The notes under the pieces: generated by a model
Database searches by the model: none
Told to the model about the DNA's origin: nothing
What the model saw: only the letters and a program-made list of their open reading frames with translations
Position numbers and translations under genes: made by a program
Shown: piece after piece, positions 1 through 7,541 of the stretch
Layout of the letters: each line of letters starts with the position of its first letter
Position numbering within the stretch: position 1 is the first letter of the stretch
Source of the DNA: Gemmatimonadota bacterium
GTDB lineage: Bacteria > Orphanbacterota > Orphanbacteria > Orphanbacterales > Orphanbacteraceae
DNA length: 36,918 nucleotides
Assembly (NCBI GenBank): GCA_020061515.1
Contig: JAGUYC010000005.1
Coordinates: 1 to 36,918 of the forward strand
Reading direction: 5' to 3'

Positions 1-676
1 ATTCCCGGCCGTCGCCCGATGGAATCCGCCGCCCGTCGGGCCTGTCCGACACACTCAAAGGGCTGGCCGTGGACCCGGATGAGGTTTTCATGAAGGACAG
101 GACTGCAGCGTCACCAAAAGGCGCCTCAGCAGGGTTCTCTTGCGCTCGGAGCGCCTCAACCATCGCACGTCCGAAAGCAGGTTCCGGGTGCTCGTCCTCC
201 AGAACGGAGCGGAGCCAAGCCCCGAATGCGGCGTCAGGGTCTGGTGCACCCGACTCGGCAATGGCCATCTTCTTCGCCTGAACGAGCCTGGCGAGCAGGC
301 GACTGAGACCAGGGATCGATTCCTCGGGTAGAAGAAGCGATTTCACGACAGCCCGGTAAAGCACGAGTGGGACGGAGAAGCTGAGGCCAGCCGAGCAAGG
401 CACGTAGGAAGTCGCGTAGTTTTCAGTGCGCGCTCTCTGTGACAAAGCCAAGAGGAAATGGGTCTTCCCGCCTCCGTAGGGCGCCAGCACGAGCTTGAAG
501 TGAGCGTGCCGTCGAGAGAGGTCTTGGAAGTAAGATCGAGCAATCCGGTCGATCCATGGATTCAGACCAACTGTGTAGCGTGGAAGGACCTCCGCTGCCA
601 GGCGGGGATCAGCAGGGGGTTTGCCTTCCTCGCCCAGCCTCGCCCACAAGTCTCGTGCGGACTCTGAGTTCATCAT
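1..676 (-). CDS. BrxC/BrxD-like (DUF2791-type) P-loop ATPase, N-terminal part, cut by window edge
   Basis: The frame is open from ATG at 676 to the left edge, giving about 225 residues, so the C-terminal part is missing. The N-terminus has a P-loop at residues 65-73 (A-P-Y-G-G-G-K-T-H). The Y-G-x-G-K-[ST]-H form, rather than a plain GxxxxGK[ST], is typical of the BrxC/BrxD ATPase family (PF10923, formerly DUF2791) known from BREX phage-defence loci. The first glycine of the Walker A motif is Ala here. An AGGAG that overlaps the upstream gene's stop codon lies 11 nt before the ATG, so translation is probably coupled. A second ATG follows directly at 673. The Walker B region would lie beyond the edge. 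The last 35 or so residues are Ser/Arg/Gly-rich and look less like a folded domain; a frameshift there cannot be excluded. Family assignment is from motif and context only. Confidence 0.7.
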   Translation of the reverse strand, partial: MMNSESARDLWARLGEEGKPPADPRLAAEVLPRYTVGLNPWIDRIARSYFQDLSRRHAHFKLVLAPYGGGKTHFLLALSQRARTENYATSYVPCSAGLSFSVPLVLYRAVVKSLLLPEESIPGLSRLLARLVQAKKMAIAESGAPDPDAAFGAWLRSVLEDEHPEPAFGRAMVEALRAQENPAEAPFGDAAVLSFMKTSSGSTASPLSVSDRPDGRRIPSGDGRE

Positions 677-690
677 GGCCAGTCAAACTC

Positions 691-1872
691 CTACTTGAGC
701 AAGCTCATCACTTCCTTGACGTATTGCCGAACAGCCCCAGGATCGATTCTTTCTGCATAGTCCTTGGCCTTGGTCGCAAAGAGCGATCGCGCGACTATTA
801 TGTCCTCCGTGCATACCCCGGCTTCGCTTGCTAGATCGAGGAGCCGATCAAGTAGTCTTTCGTAGAACGCGCACTTCCCCGGCCCCGGGTCGGTCAGTTC
901 GTCAAGACTCATCCAGATCGCTCTTGGATTCGGAAGGTCTTGACCCTCGTACTGAAGCCCGAGGCGCTCGATTCGCTGTGCAAGTGCGGCCAGTTCGCGC
1001 CGCGCCATCGGAAGAAAATCCTCGACCACAGCGTAGTAGATTGCGCAACCGTGGAGTCCTCCGATCGCGACGTAGTCGGCAAGATTTCGCAGATTTGCGA
1101 AGTGAATCATTCGAGCCCGGAAACCAAGGCCTTCTAGCGACAGGCTCTGCTCTGTTTCGTCGAAGAGAACGACGAGGCCACGGCATCCAATGGACTTCGG
1201 CAGGGAGCAGGCAGATCGAAGCCAGGCGCCGGCGTTCCTCTTGCCTAGCCTTCCCAGTGGCCGAGGCAAATCTGGATTCCTCTTAGCGAGTTCCGAGAGC
1301 CTGAGGCCGACCGGCGGTCTTCCGACGAGGAGGTCATGCAACTCCTCCTTGACGCCGTGAATCGTCCCTGCTCTCGACTGCGTTCTCGCATATGCAAGAA
1401 CGAGATTTCGGAATTCTCTGCACAGCCACTGATCGCCCTCGATTCCGCTCATTCGAAGTCTTCGCGTCTCGTGCGGCGCATTCTCGAGAGCATTCGCGAG
1501 GAGAAAACCGATCCCGAGCCGAGGGGTCTGTCCGTCCTCTCCGGGGGCAGTCCGGAAGCTACGGACGAGCTGGCGATAGGTCTCGTCAAACGCGGCGAAG
1601 GGCTTGCTGCGAGAGTGGCAGTCAATATAGGCTGTCGCGCAGCCATTACGAAGAGCAGTCGCCTCAATGGTTCTCAGGACATGAGACTTGCCTCGGCCGT
1701 ATGCTGCCTCGATGAAACGGATTTCGCAACCCCCGGAATCCAGATAAGGCAAAGTCTCGTCTGCGAACCGGGAGAGCAAACCATCGAGGCCGACCGAGAT
1801 TCGTAACGCAGTCTGGCCATCGGGTGGTATGCCCAGTGTTCCGAGCAACTCGAGGGAGTCACGGGCGTTCAA
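691..1872 (-). CDS. BrxD-like (DUF2791-type) ATP-binding protein
   Basis: This is a 393-residue AAA-type ATPase. The Walker A region at residues 56-64 reads A-A-Y-G-R-G-K-S-H, again with Ala in place of the first Gly. The Walker B strand G-L-V-V-L-F-D-E spans 232-239 and is followed by T-E-Q. A later G-L-H-G...Y-Y-A-V-V-E-D-F-L segment and an A-L-A-Q-R-I-E-R-L stretch match the layout I know from BrxD (a sensor strand, then 'LAQR'). Such proteins bind ATP and probably act on DNA with partner proteins; BrxD's exact role is not settled. The start is TTG, sharing two bases with the upstream gene's TGA (TTGA), and the next gene begins 14 nt after its stop, so the three genes form an operon. This protein and the downstream ATPase differ clearly outside the P-loop, so they are diverged paralogues rather than a recent duplication. 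Confidence 0.75.
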   Translation of the reverse strand: MNARDSLELLGTLGIPPDGQTALRISVGLDGLLSRFADETLPYLDSGGCEIRFIEAAYGRGKSHVLRTIEATALRNGCATAYIDCHSRSKPFAAFDETYRQLVRSFRTAPGEDGQTPRLGIGFLLANALENAPHETRRLRMSGIEGDQWLCREFRNLVLAYARTQSRAGTIHGVKEELHDLLVGRPPVGLRLSELAKRNPDLPRPLGRLGKRNAGAWLRSACSLPKSIGCRGLVVLFDETEQSLSLEGLGFRARMIHFANLRNLADYVAIGGLHGCAIYYAVVEDFLPMARRELAALAQRIERLGLQYEGQDLPNPRAIWMSLDELTDPGPGKCAFYERLLDRLLDLASEAGVCTEDIIVARSLFATKAKDYAERIDPGAVRQYVKEVMSLLK

Positions 1873-2759
1873 TCAGACCCCGCCTTCTCTATTCTCAGCA
1901 CAGCCAATGTCTCAACCGAGCTCTCGACGCTTTCTAGACTCGGTAGAGTCATCGTCTGTCCCTGCATCACGGTGTTCATCGCCGGAGTCTGAGTGCGCAA
2001 CCTCTCGCGGCCGATTTCCCATCCCCTCTCGCCAAACCTGGCCAGGTCGAACACGAACTGAGCCGAAGAATAGGACTGAAAGTGCTTGGAGTCGGGGTGC
2101 GCTATGAAGTCGCGCTTCTTGAGGTTCCTGACCATTACGGTCAGTGCGTATAGGTTCCGGATCGGAACCCAGCCTTCCCGTGGCTCAAAGTGAAGCTTCG
2201 CCATCTCATAAGCTCGGCGCAGGAGTTTGAAGAATTCCTCCCGATCGAAGGGCTCGCCCTCCATGCGTTGGTGTAACTCCGTGATTTCACGAAAAAGCCG
2301 ACCACCATCGACCTCGGAGATCTCTGCAGCGATTTCGCTGCCCAGACTGATTCTGGCCTTTGGCCCGGCGTACCGGATCTCAAACGGGCCCACCCGGTCG
2401 TATTCTCCGAACCGCCGACTTCGAATCCCTTCCTTCTTCGCCGCGGCATGAAGCGCTTCGCGCCTGCTATCCAGGGCCCTGTGGAGGTGGTCTGTCGTCG
2501 TCTGGAGTCGCTGCCTAAGCTCATCCGCAAGTTGTGGCATGGCGACAGCCTGGGCCGCATTCATCGCTTCCAGGACCGTTGCTGCGGTCTTCTCGGTCTT
2601 TTCGTCACCAAGTTTGACGAGATTAGTTAGCGCCCGACCCAGGGCGTTGACCCGAAGGGCGATCTCCTTCAGACCCGCAGCCGCTTGTTCTTTGGTCGCT
2701 CCCTCGAGGGTCATCTGCTTTGTGGGTGGCGCGCCTTCCTTCTCTGGACGTTTCGCCAC
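1869..2759 (-). CDS. Hypothetical protein, first gene of the DUF2791-ATPase operon
   Basis: I do not recognise this 296-residue protein. The chosen GTG start has a near-perfect AAGGAGG 5 nt upstream; the frame stays open to a GTG at 2852 and an ATG at 2774, but neither has a better site. Residues about 15-125 are rich in Ala, Leu, Glu, Lys and Arg with few helix breakers, and look like long helices or a coiled coil. A middle segment near G-P-F-E-I-R-Y-A-G-P looks beta-rich, and a helical C-terminal half contains aromatic motifs (W-V-P-I-R-N-L-Y-A-L). No signal peptide, membrane span or catalytic motif is visible. Its TGA overlaps the TTG start of the first ATPase. By position it may be a structural partner or DNA-binding adaptor for the two ATPases; that is inference. 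Confidence 0.75.
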   Translation of the reverse strand: MAKRPEKEGAPPTKQMTLEGATKEQAAAGLKEIALRVNALGRALTNLVKLGDEKTEKTAATVLEAMNAAQAVAMPQLADELRQRLQTTTDHLHRALDSRREALHAAAKKEGIRSRRFGEYDRVGPFEIRYAGPKARISLGSEIAAEISEVDGGRLFREITELHQRMEGEPFDREEFFKLLRRAYEMAKLHFEPREGWVPIRNLYALTVMVRNLKKRDFIAHPDSKHFQSYSSAQFVFDLARFGERGWEIGRERLRTQTPAMNTVMQGQTMTLPSLESVESSVETLAVLRIEKAGSD

Positions 2760-2853
2760 GAGAACCTCCTTCATGTATCCGGGTGGATAGCCGATGCCGC
2801 GCGACCCGTTCAGAATCCTCGCGTCCGAGAGACGTACCCCGAGCCCAACCACC

Positions 2854-2883
2854 AGTGTACTTGAAGTGCCCCGCTATCCACAA
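2854..2883 (-). promoter_or_regulatory. Possible sigma70-type promoter of the ATPase operon
   Basis: On the minus strand TTGTGG (2883-2878) and TACACT (2859-2854) are 18 nt apart. They match 3 and 4 of 6 consensus bases. Transcription would start near 2847, downstream of the farther GTG at 2852, which supports the GTG at 2759 as the real start. The match is weak and rests on eye alone. Confidence 0.35.
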
Positions 2884-3170
2884 GCAGGTCGTGAGGTTAC
2901 CCGTCCCCGCTTGCTTCTTTCATGCCGAAGGGTCATGGCAAGGACCAGGACGCTACCGCCGTGAGGGCAACATCCTGCGTACCCTCCGGAGCCGGCTCAC
3001 GACGAGACTCGTTCAGGGCAGTTAATCAATTCTCAACGACCCGTCGCCCAACTGACGTCATCGCAGCTGATTAGTCGACTCCTTAACGAGATGCCTCGCA
3101 GAAGCGTCTTCGCACTGATGGCTGGGACCGATCGCGACATCGGGAACCCGGAGTCGTCAACTGCTTGGCC
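2884..3170. other. Intergenic stretch with no supported gene
   Basis: No frame here has both a plausible start signal and protein-like composition. I see no integrase remnant, terminator or long repeat. It separates the ATPase operon from the tRNA-like fragment and tRNA-Asn, and could be the scar of an insertion. Confidence 0.5.
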
Positions 3171-3198
3171 CCAGGTTCGAGTCCCGCCCGGGGTGCCG
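3171..3198 (+). repeat. tRNA 3'-end-like fragment, inverted relative to tRNA-Asn
   Basis: This plus-strand segment has a T-arm core (GGTTCGAGTCC) followed by GCCCGGGG and TGCC, and matches 24 of 28 bases of the 3' end of the tRNA-Asn gene, which is on the opposite strand 59 nt away. No 5' acceptor half, D arm or anticodon arm lies upstream, so it is not a complete tRNA. Such fragments are typical attachment-site scars of elements that integrate at tRNA 3' ends, but the inverted orientation is not what one insertion at this tRNA-Asn would leave. Confidence 0.6.
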
Positions 3199-3257
3199 GG
3201 GAATACGCAAACCCTAACCGATTGATATTGCTGAAGTTGCGCGATGGCTGTCTGGGC

Positions 3258-3332
3258 TGGCTCCCCGGGCAGGACTCGAACCTGCAACCAACCGGTTAAC
3301 AGCCGGTTGCTCTACCATTGAGCTACCGAGGA
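3258..3332 (-). tRNA. tRNA-Asn(GTT)
   Basis: The 75-nt sequence folds as a cloverleaf. The acceptor strands TCCTCGG and CCGGGGA pair with one T-G, the discriminator is G, and CCA is encoded. The D arm is GCTC-AATGGTA-GAGC, the anticodon loop carries GTT between ACCGG/CCGGT strands, and the T arm is GCAGG-TTCGAGT-CCTGC. It is transcribed leftwards, towards the ATPase operon, from a likely promoter about 50 nt upstream. Confidence 0.95.
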
Positions 3333-3387
3333 ACCTGAAGCAAGCCGATTCGTTCGGGACGGCCGGATCGCCGTCCTATCGTTCCTG

Positions 3388-3416
3388 ATTCTATTGCATC
3401 CCGGGCCGAATGAGAA
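3388..3416 (-). promoter_or_regulatory. Probable sigma70-type promoter of tRNA-Asn
   Basis: On the minus strand TTCTCA (3416-3411, 4 of 6 consensus bases) and TAGAAT (3393-3388, 5 of 6) are separated by exactly 17 nt. The start point would be near 3381, leaving a leader of about 48 nt before the mature tRNA. Position and spacing fit a tRNA promoter well. Confidence 0.55.
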
Positions 3417-3470
3417 GCCCCGGGTGCGGATGCCGGATCGCGCCGGCGTCCGCTCGCGGCCGGGGCGTGG

Positions 3471-3947
3471 CTACTTCTCGAAGAGCTCGACCGCGGAGAG
3501 CATCACGTAGCAGTCCGGTTGCGGACAAACGTGCGGCTCCTCGCCCTCCGCGTGCTCGTGCTCGTGAGCGTGATCGCACTCCTGCTCCGCTTGCGCCGCG
3601 ACCGGCTCCACCACCACGAGCTCACCCTCGACTCGAATCCGCGCCCCTTCGCACGTGGTCGGCACGGTCACCGAATGATCCGCGCTCTTCGCATAGATCT
3701 TCGCCCCCGAAGAACCTTCCTCGACGAGCGCCCAGCAGCCGGAGCCCTTGCACACGCCCGTCACGGTGCCTTGCACCAAGACCGTTTCCCCTGCGAAGGC
3801 GCGCGGGTTTTCCATCAGCCCTGCGATCGATACGGACGCCTTCGCGCCGATCGGCTCGCCGGCCTTGTAGTAGGGTTCGCTTCCGCATGCGACGGCGATC
3901 AGTCCGACAAGCGCGATCGCACCAATCGTCATCCGCGTTCTCTTCAT
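3471..3947 (-). CDS. Lipoprotein with DUF4920-like OB-fold domain and His/Cys-rich tail
   Basis: The ATG at 3947 has GAGGAG 10 nt upstream; an in-frame ATG at 3965 lacks such a site. The 158-residue product starts with basic residues and a hydrophobic stretch ending in I-A-V-A-C (Cys21), a probable lipobox, so it is likely a periplasmic membrane-anchored lipoprotein. The body (G-E-P-I-G-A...G-T-V-T-G-V-C-K-G-S-G-C-W) matches the pattern I know from DUF4920: a small beta-barrel with a C-x4-G-C-W motif. Unlike the usual family, it has a late insert with four His between acidic residues (H-A-H-E-H-E-H) and Cys pairs C-P-Q-P-D-C, suggesting metal binding. Function is unknown. It follows the ribosomal block but is separated from it by two hairpins. 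Confidence 0.75.
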   Translation of the reverse strand: MKRTRMTIGAIALVGLIAVACGSEPYYKAGEPIGAKASVSIAGLMENPRAFAGETVLVQGTVTGVCKGSGCWALVEEGSSGAKIYAKSADHSVTVPTTCEGARIRVEGELVVVEPVAAQAEQECDHAHEHEHAEGEEPHVCPQPDCYVMLSAVELFEK

Positions 3948-4015
3948 CGAGCGAAATCTCCTCATCGAGTGTGTCGCCGGCCTCGCGTTCCCCGCGAAGC
4001 CCGATCGAGGTCTCC

Positions 4016-4035
4016 GGCGTCCGAATCGGGACGCC
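4016..4035 (-). terminator. Second GC-rich hairpin downstream of rplQ
   Basis: GGCGTCC and GGACGCC form a 7-bp perfect stem around a 6-nt loop, 9 nt beyond the first hairpin. No U-run follows. It may back up termination or protect the 3' end of the alpha-operon mRNA. Confidence 0.4.
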
Positions 4036-4044
4036 CAACAGCAA

Positions 4045-4066
4045 GTCCCCGCGCCTCCGCGGGGAC
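4045..4066 (-). terminator. GC-rich hairpin downstream of rplQ, probable end of the ribosomal transcript
   Basis: GTCCCCGCG and CGCGGGGAC pair perfectly over 9 bp with a GAGG loop on the minus strand. The following bases (TTGCTGTTGGG) are only mildly T-rich, so it is not a textbook intrinsic terminator. Its place 30 nt after the last gene of the block makes a termination or RNA-stabilising role likely. Confidence 0.5.
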
Positions 4067-4096
4067 CGCATTTCCAAACCGACCGGCGTCTCCGCC

Positions 4097-4585
4097 TTAT
4101 CCCTTCTCGGCAGGCGCGGACTCTGTCGGCGCTCCCGCCCGCGCCGCGGCCTCTTCCTCCGCGCGCTGCCGCTCTTCCTTCTTCTTCTTCTTCTTCTCGA
4201 CCTTCTCCTCGAGCTCCTCGATCTTTGGTTCGAGATCCACGAGCTCGATGAGAGAAAGCGGAGCGTTGTCGCCGCGCCTTCGCCCGGCCTTAAGAATACG
4301 CGTGTAGCCGCCGTTCCGGTTCGCGTACGCCGGAGCGATCGTGTCGAAAAGCTCCCGCACGACCTTCGCGTCCGTGATCGTGCGCATCACGAGCCGCCGC
4401 GCGTGAAGGTCGCCCCTCTTCGCCAGCGTGACGAGCTTCTCGGCCAGCTTTCGGAGCTCCTTCGCCCGCGCGTCGGTCGTTTCGATCCTCCGCTTCCGGA
4501 AGAGCGACGTGACCATGTTCCGGAACATCGCCTCCCGGTGGCTCGTGCTCATGTTGAGGTGCCGGCCGGCTTTCTGATGTCGCAT
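4097..4585 (-). CDS. rplQ: 50S ribosomal protein L17 with charged C-terminal extension
   Basis: The start [10 protein letters not shown] and the segment [11 protein letters not shown] are diagnostic for L17, which binds 23S rRNA near the peptide exit side of the large subunit. The core ends near residue 118. The remaining 45 or so residues are a Lys/Glu/Ala-rich low-complexity tail (starting P-K-I-E-E-L-E-E-K) that makes the protein 162 residues long, against about 120-130 in many bacteria. It is the last gene of the block, 20 nt after rpoA, as in the usual alpha operon. Confidence 0.97.
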   Translation of the reverse strand: MRHQKAGRHLNMSTSHREAMFRNMVTSLFRKRRIETTDARAKELRKLAEKLVTLAKRGDLHARRLVMRTITDAKVVRELFDTIAPAYANRNGGYTRILKAGRRRGDNAPLSLIELVDLEPKIEELEEKVEKKKKKKEERQRAEEEAAARAGAPTESAPAEKG

Positions 4586-4605
4586 CGCGCGAGACCCTTC
4601 CTTCC

Positions 4606-5613
4606 CTAGGTTTCGTTCGGCTCGGTGCTGCCGCTCGCCTGCCCGGAGAGGATCTCATCCAGGTTCATCCCGAACGAAAGATTCATGCCTCTCAGAATAT
4701 CCGAGATCTCCTTCAGCGATTTCCGGCCGAAGTTCCTGTACTTCAGCATGTCGGTCTCGGTCTTCTGAACGAGATCGCCGATCGTGCGGATCTGCGCCGA
4801 CTGGAGACAGTTGCTCGAGCGGACGGAGAGCTCCAGCTCGTCGACGCTTCGCGAGAAGAGATCGCGCAGCTCCTCGACCTTCTCGTCCTCGACTTCTTCG
4901 TCTTCCGAAGTCGGCTCCTGCTCGAAGGTCATGAAGAGCACGAGATGATCCTTCAAGATCTTGGCCGCGTGCGAGACCGCGTCCTCGGGGGTGATCGTTC
5001 CGTTCGTCCACACCTCGAGGATCAGCCGGTCGTAGTCGGTCTTCTGGCCGACGCGCGTCTCCTCGACGCGAAACGTCACGCGCCGCACCGGCGAGTAGAG
5101 GGAATCGACCGCGACCACGCCGATCGGGGAGTCCTCGATCAGCTGCTGATCCGCCGCCACGTACCCCCGGCCCACGTTCACGCCGACCTGCATCTTGAGC
5201 GAGGCGCCCTTGTCGAGCGACGCGATGTGCAGGGTCGGGTTCAGAAGCGCCATCCCCGCGGGGACCTCGAAGAGATCCGCCGTTACCTCGCCCGGGCCCT
5301 CGACGTCGAGCACCAGCGGCTTCGGCTCGTCGCCGTCGAGCCGGATCACAAGGTTCTTTAGGTTCAAAACGAGATCCGTGACGTCCTCGACCACGCCCGG
5401 AAGGGTCGTGAACTCGTGCCGGGCGCCCTCGATCTTCACGTAGTGCGGAGCCGCTCCCTGCAGGGAAGAGAGGAGCACGCGACGGAGAGCGCTCCCGAGA
5501 GTGGTTCCGTATCCTCTCTCGAGCGGCTCGGCGACGAACTTTCCGTACGTCTCCGTGTGCGTCTCTTCTTCCCTCTGGATCGCCTTCGGCATCTGGAGAC
5601 TCTTCCACTTCAT
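4606..5613 (-). CDS. rpoA: DNA-directed RNA polymerase alpha subunit
   Basis: Alpha dimerises through its N-terminal domain (residues about 1-225; [19 protein letters not shown] is characteristic) and nucleates assembly with beta and beta'. The C-terminal domain (about 255-320; R-T-I-G-D-L-V and [10 protein letters not shown]) contacts UP elements and activators. An acidic linker (S-E-D-E-E-V-E-D-E) joins them. ATG at 5613 gives 335 residues and lies 19 nt after rpsD; the frame stays open to 5655, and an internal ATG at 5592 with GGAAGAG 8 nt upstream is a possible alternative. It sits between rpsD and rplQ as usual. Confidence 0.97.
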   Translation of the reverse strand: MKWKSLQMPKAIQREEETHTETYGKFVAEPLERGYGTTLGSALRRVLLSSLQGAAPHYVKIEGARHEFTTLPGVVEDVTDLVLNLKNLVIRLDGDEPKPLVLDVEGPGEVTADLFEVPAGMALLNPTLHIASLDKGASLKMQVGVNVGRGYVAADQQLIEDSPIGVVAVDSLYSPVRRVTFRVEETRVGQKTDYDRLILEVWTNGTITPEDAVSHAAKILKDHLVLFMTFEQEPTSEDEEVEDEKVEELRDLFSRSVDELELSVRSSNCLQSAQIRTIGDLVQKTETDMLKYRNFGRKSLKEISDILRGMNLSFGMNLDEILSGQASGSTEPNET

Positions 5614-5632
5614 CTTACGCCGCCCCCATGGA

Positions 5633-6262
5633 CTACTTCGAGTAAAGCTCCACAATGAGCTGCTCGTTCACATTCGCCGGAATCGCGTCGCGAGCGGGCA
5701 TCTCCATAATGTGGCCGGAGAGCTTGTCGATATCCCGGGAGATCCACGCGCAGAGCTGGTCCTCCCGGCGCCGTTCCTTCGCTTCCTTGAAGACGTGAAG
5801 CGATCGGCTCTTCTCGGCGACCTGCACGACTTCCCCTCTCACGAGCGCGTACGAGGGGATGGTGACCTTGCGCCCGTTGACCTGGAAGTGGCCGTGCCGG
5901 ACGAGCTGCCGCGCCGCCGAGCGGGAGGGCGCGAACCCGAGACGGAAGACGACATTGTCGAGGCGCCTCTCGAGCAGCCGGAGCAGGTTGTCTCCCGTCA
6001 CGCCCGGCTGCCGCTCGGCTTCCGCGAAGTATTTCCGGAACTGCCTCTCGAAAATGCCGTAGATCCTTCTCGCTTTCTGTTTCTCCCTGAGCTGCAATGC
6101 GAAGTCGGATTGCTTCCGGCGCGGACGCTGGCCGTGCTCGCCGGGAGCATACCCCCGCCGATCGAAGCTGCACCTCGGGGAGAAACAACGATCCCCCTTC
6201 AGGAAGAGCTTCGCCCCTTCCCGCCGGCACAACTTGCACTTCGCGTCGGTGTATCGTGCCAT
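5633..6262 (-). CDS. rpsD: 30S ribosomal protein S4 (zinc-binding form)
   Basis: The 209-residue protein is a primary 16S rRNA binder in the small-subunit body. It keeps four cysteines near the N-terminus (C9, C12, C26, C31), so it is the zinc-binding C+ form. The S4 RNA-binding domain follows at about 98-160 ([24 protein letters not shown]). The C-terminal segment [12 protein letters not shown] is conserved. In many bacteria S4 represses the alpha operon by binding its leader; no such leader was identified here. Confidence 0.98.
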   Translation of the reverse strand: MARYTDAKCKLCRREGAKLFLKGDRCFSPRCSFDRRGYAPGEHGQRPRRKQSDFALQLREKQKARRIYGIFERQFRKYFAEAERQPGVTGDNLLRLLERRLDNVVFRLGFAPSRSAARQLVRHGHFQVNGRKVTIPSYALVRGEVVQVAEKSRSLHVFKEAKERRREDQLCAWISRDIDKLSGHIMEMPARDAIPANVNEQLIVELYSK

Positions 6263-6307
6263 TCCCTTCCTCCGTGCGAACCGACGGCCCCCCGGCCGGG
6301 GCTCACT

Positions 6308-6700
6308 CTAAACGCGGCGCCTCTTCGGGGGCCGGCAACCGTTGTGCGGAATCGGCGTCACGTCCCGAATCGACGAGATGTCGAGGCCCGCAGCCTGCAA
6401 AGAGCGGATCGCAGCCTCGCGCCCCGCTCCCGGTCCTTTCACAAGAACCTCCACCTTCCTCAGCCCCATGGAGAGCGCCACCTTCGCTGACTCCTCGGCG
6501 GCGAGCTGCGCCGCGAACGGCGTGCTCTTCTTTGAGCCCTTAAACCCGATCCGGCCGGCGCTCGACCACGAAACAACGTTCCCCTTCGAGTCCGTAATCG
6601 TCACGATCGTGTTGTTGAACGTGGACTGAATGTGCGCCACGCCATACGGCTCGACCCGTTTGTCTTTGCGTTTCTTCTTCTTTTCCTTCGGGGGTGCCAA
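6308..6700 (-). CDS. rpsK: 30S ribosomal protein S11
   Basis: The 130-residue protein lines the mRNA exit side of the platform. Conserved segments are visible: [12 protein letters not shown], the [19 protein letters not shown] run, and the C-terminal [16 protein letters not shown]. The N-terminus adds a Lys-rich stretch. The start is TTG, preceded 7 nt upstream by GAGAGGAGG, a strong ribosome-binding site that makes the weak codon credible. It lies between rpsM and rpsD in the usual order. Confidence 0.98.
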   Translation of the reverse strand: MAPPKEKKKKRKDKRVEPYGVAHIQSTFNNTIVTITDSKGNVVSWSSAGRIGFKGSKKSTPFAAQLAAEESAKVALSMGLRKVEVLVKGPGAGREAAIRSLQAAGLDISSIRDVTPIPHNGCRPPKRRRV

Positions 6701-6754
6701 GCGCGGACCTCCTCTCCCCGGTCTTCCCGCGGAGCGTTGCGGGGCCGACCCGCT

Positions 6755-7129
6755 TTACGACTTCTTCTTCATGACGCCCGAACCCTTCTTCGGGCCTTTT
6801 CGCGTGCGCGCGTTTGTGCTCGTTCTCTGACCGCGCACGGGGAGTCCTCTCCGGTGCCGGAGGCCGCGATACGTCCCGATGTCCATGATCCGCTTGATGT
6901 TCATGGCCACCTCGTTGCGCAGGGCTCCCTCGACCTTGTGCTCGTTCTCGATGATCTTTCGGAGCTTGGCCGTGTCTTCCTCCGACAAGTTCTTCGCGCG
7001 GAGATCCGGGTTCACGCCCGCCGCCGCGAGAATCTTTCGCGACGTCGAGGACCCGATCCCGTAGATGTAGGTCAGAGCGACCTCGATGCGCTTCTCGGCC
7101 GGGAGATCGACCCCAGCAATACGGGCCAC
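6755..7129 (-). CDS. rpsM: 30S ribosomal protein S13
   Basis: S13 sits in the head of the small subunit and touches the P-site tRNA and the large subunit. The opening A-R-I-A-G-V-D-L-P, the helix-hairpin-helix T-Y-I-Y-G-I-G and the basic tail with [16 protein letters not shown] are diagnostic. Length is 124 residues. The start is GTG with GGAGG 8 nt upstream. It follows rpmJ by 32 nt. Confidence 0.98.
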   Translation of the reverse strand: MARIAGVDLPAEKRIEVALTYIYGIGSSTSRKILAAAGVNPDLRAKNLSEEDTAKLRKIIENEHKVEGALRNEVAMNIKRIMDIGTYRGLRHRRGLPVRGQRTSTNARTRKGPKKGSGVMKKKS

Positions 7130-7161
7130 CGGCGACCCTCCTTTCCTCGAATCTTAAAGCA

Positions 7162-7278
7162 TCACTGCTGTCTTTGTTTGTGTTTCGGGTTCTTCTTGCA
7201 GATAACCCGCACGACTCCGTTTCGTTTCACGATCTTGCAGTTCTCGCAGATCTTCTTGACCGACGTCCGCACCTTCAT
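7162..7278 (-). CDS. rpmJ: 50S ribosomal protein L36 (zinc-binding form)
   Basis: This is a 38-residue gene, with ATG at 7278 and TGA at 7162. The product begins [11 protein letters not shown] and keeps the zinc ribbon ligands Cys11, Cys14, Cys27 and His33, so it is the zinc-dependent form rather than the C- paralogue. L36 is the smallest large-subunit protein and organises 23S rRNA near the A-site side. It lies between infA and rpsM, the normal place. Confidence 0.97.
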   Translation of the reverse strand: MKVRTSVKKICENCKIVKRNGVVRVICKKNPKHKQRQQ

Positions 7279-7313
7279 CGCAACTCACCTCGCATCCGCG
7301 TCCGGGTCCGCTT

Positions 7314-7532
7314 CTACTTGTATCGATAAATGATCCGGCCGCGGCTGAGGTCGTACGGAGACAGCTCGACCGTGACCTTGTCCCCGGGCAGGATTCGAAT
7401 GAAATGCATGCGAATCTTCCCGGAGATATGGGCCAGGACTCGATGGCCGTTCTCGAGTTCCACCCGGAACATCGCGTTCGGGAGGGGCTCGATCACGGTT
7501 CCCTCGACCTGCACCGCCTGTTCTTTCGCCAT
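7314..7532 (-). CDS. infA: Translation initiation factor IF-1
   Basis: The 72-residue product is a single S1-like OB fold. The [16 protein letters not shown] segment and the [17 protein letters not shown] motif are those of IF-1, which binds the ribosomal A site during initiation. ATG at 7532 is preceded by GGGAGGAAGG. It starts 9 nt after map, in the usual map-infA-rpmJ order. Confidence 0.98.
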   Translation of the reverse strand: MAKEQAVQVEGTVIEPLPNAMFRVELENGHRVLAHISGKIRMHFIRILPGDKVTVELSPYDLSRGRIIYRYK

Positions 7533-7541
7533 CCTTCCTCC

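Noticed and set aside
1-110. Frameshift near the left end of the partial ATPase
   Set aside because: Another frame also reads as protein-like over about 30 residues, but the chosen frame has no stop and the edge prevents a decision; kept as one open frame.
3033-3287. 84-codon minus-strand frame over the 3' end of tRNA-Asn
   Set aside because: It contains tRNA sequence and the tRNA-like fragment, has no ribosome-binding site and no protein-like features.
3410-4609. 399-codon plus-strand open frame over the lipoprotein and rplQ
   Set aside because: Pro/Arg/Ser-rich shadow that crosses two real minus-strand genes and two hairpins.
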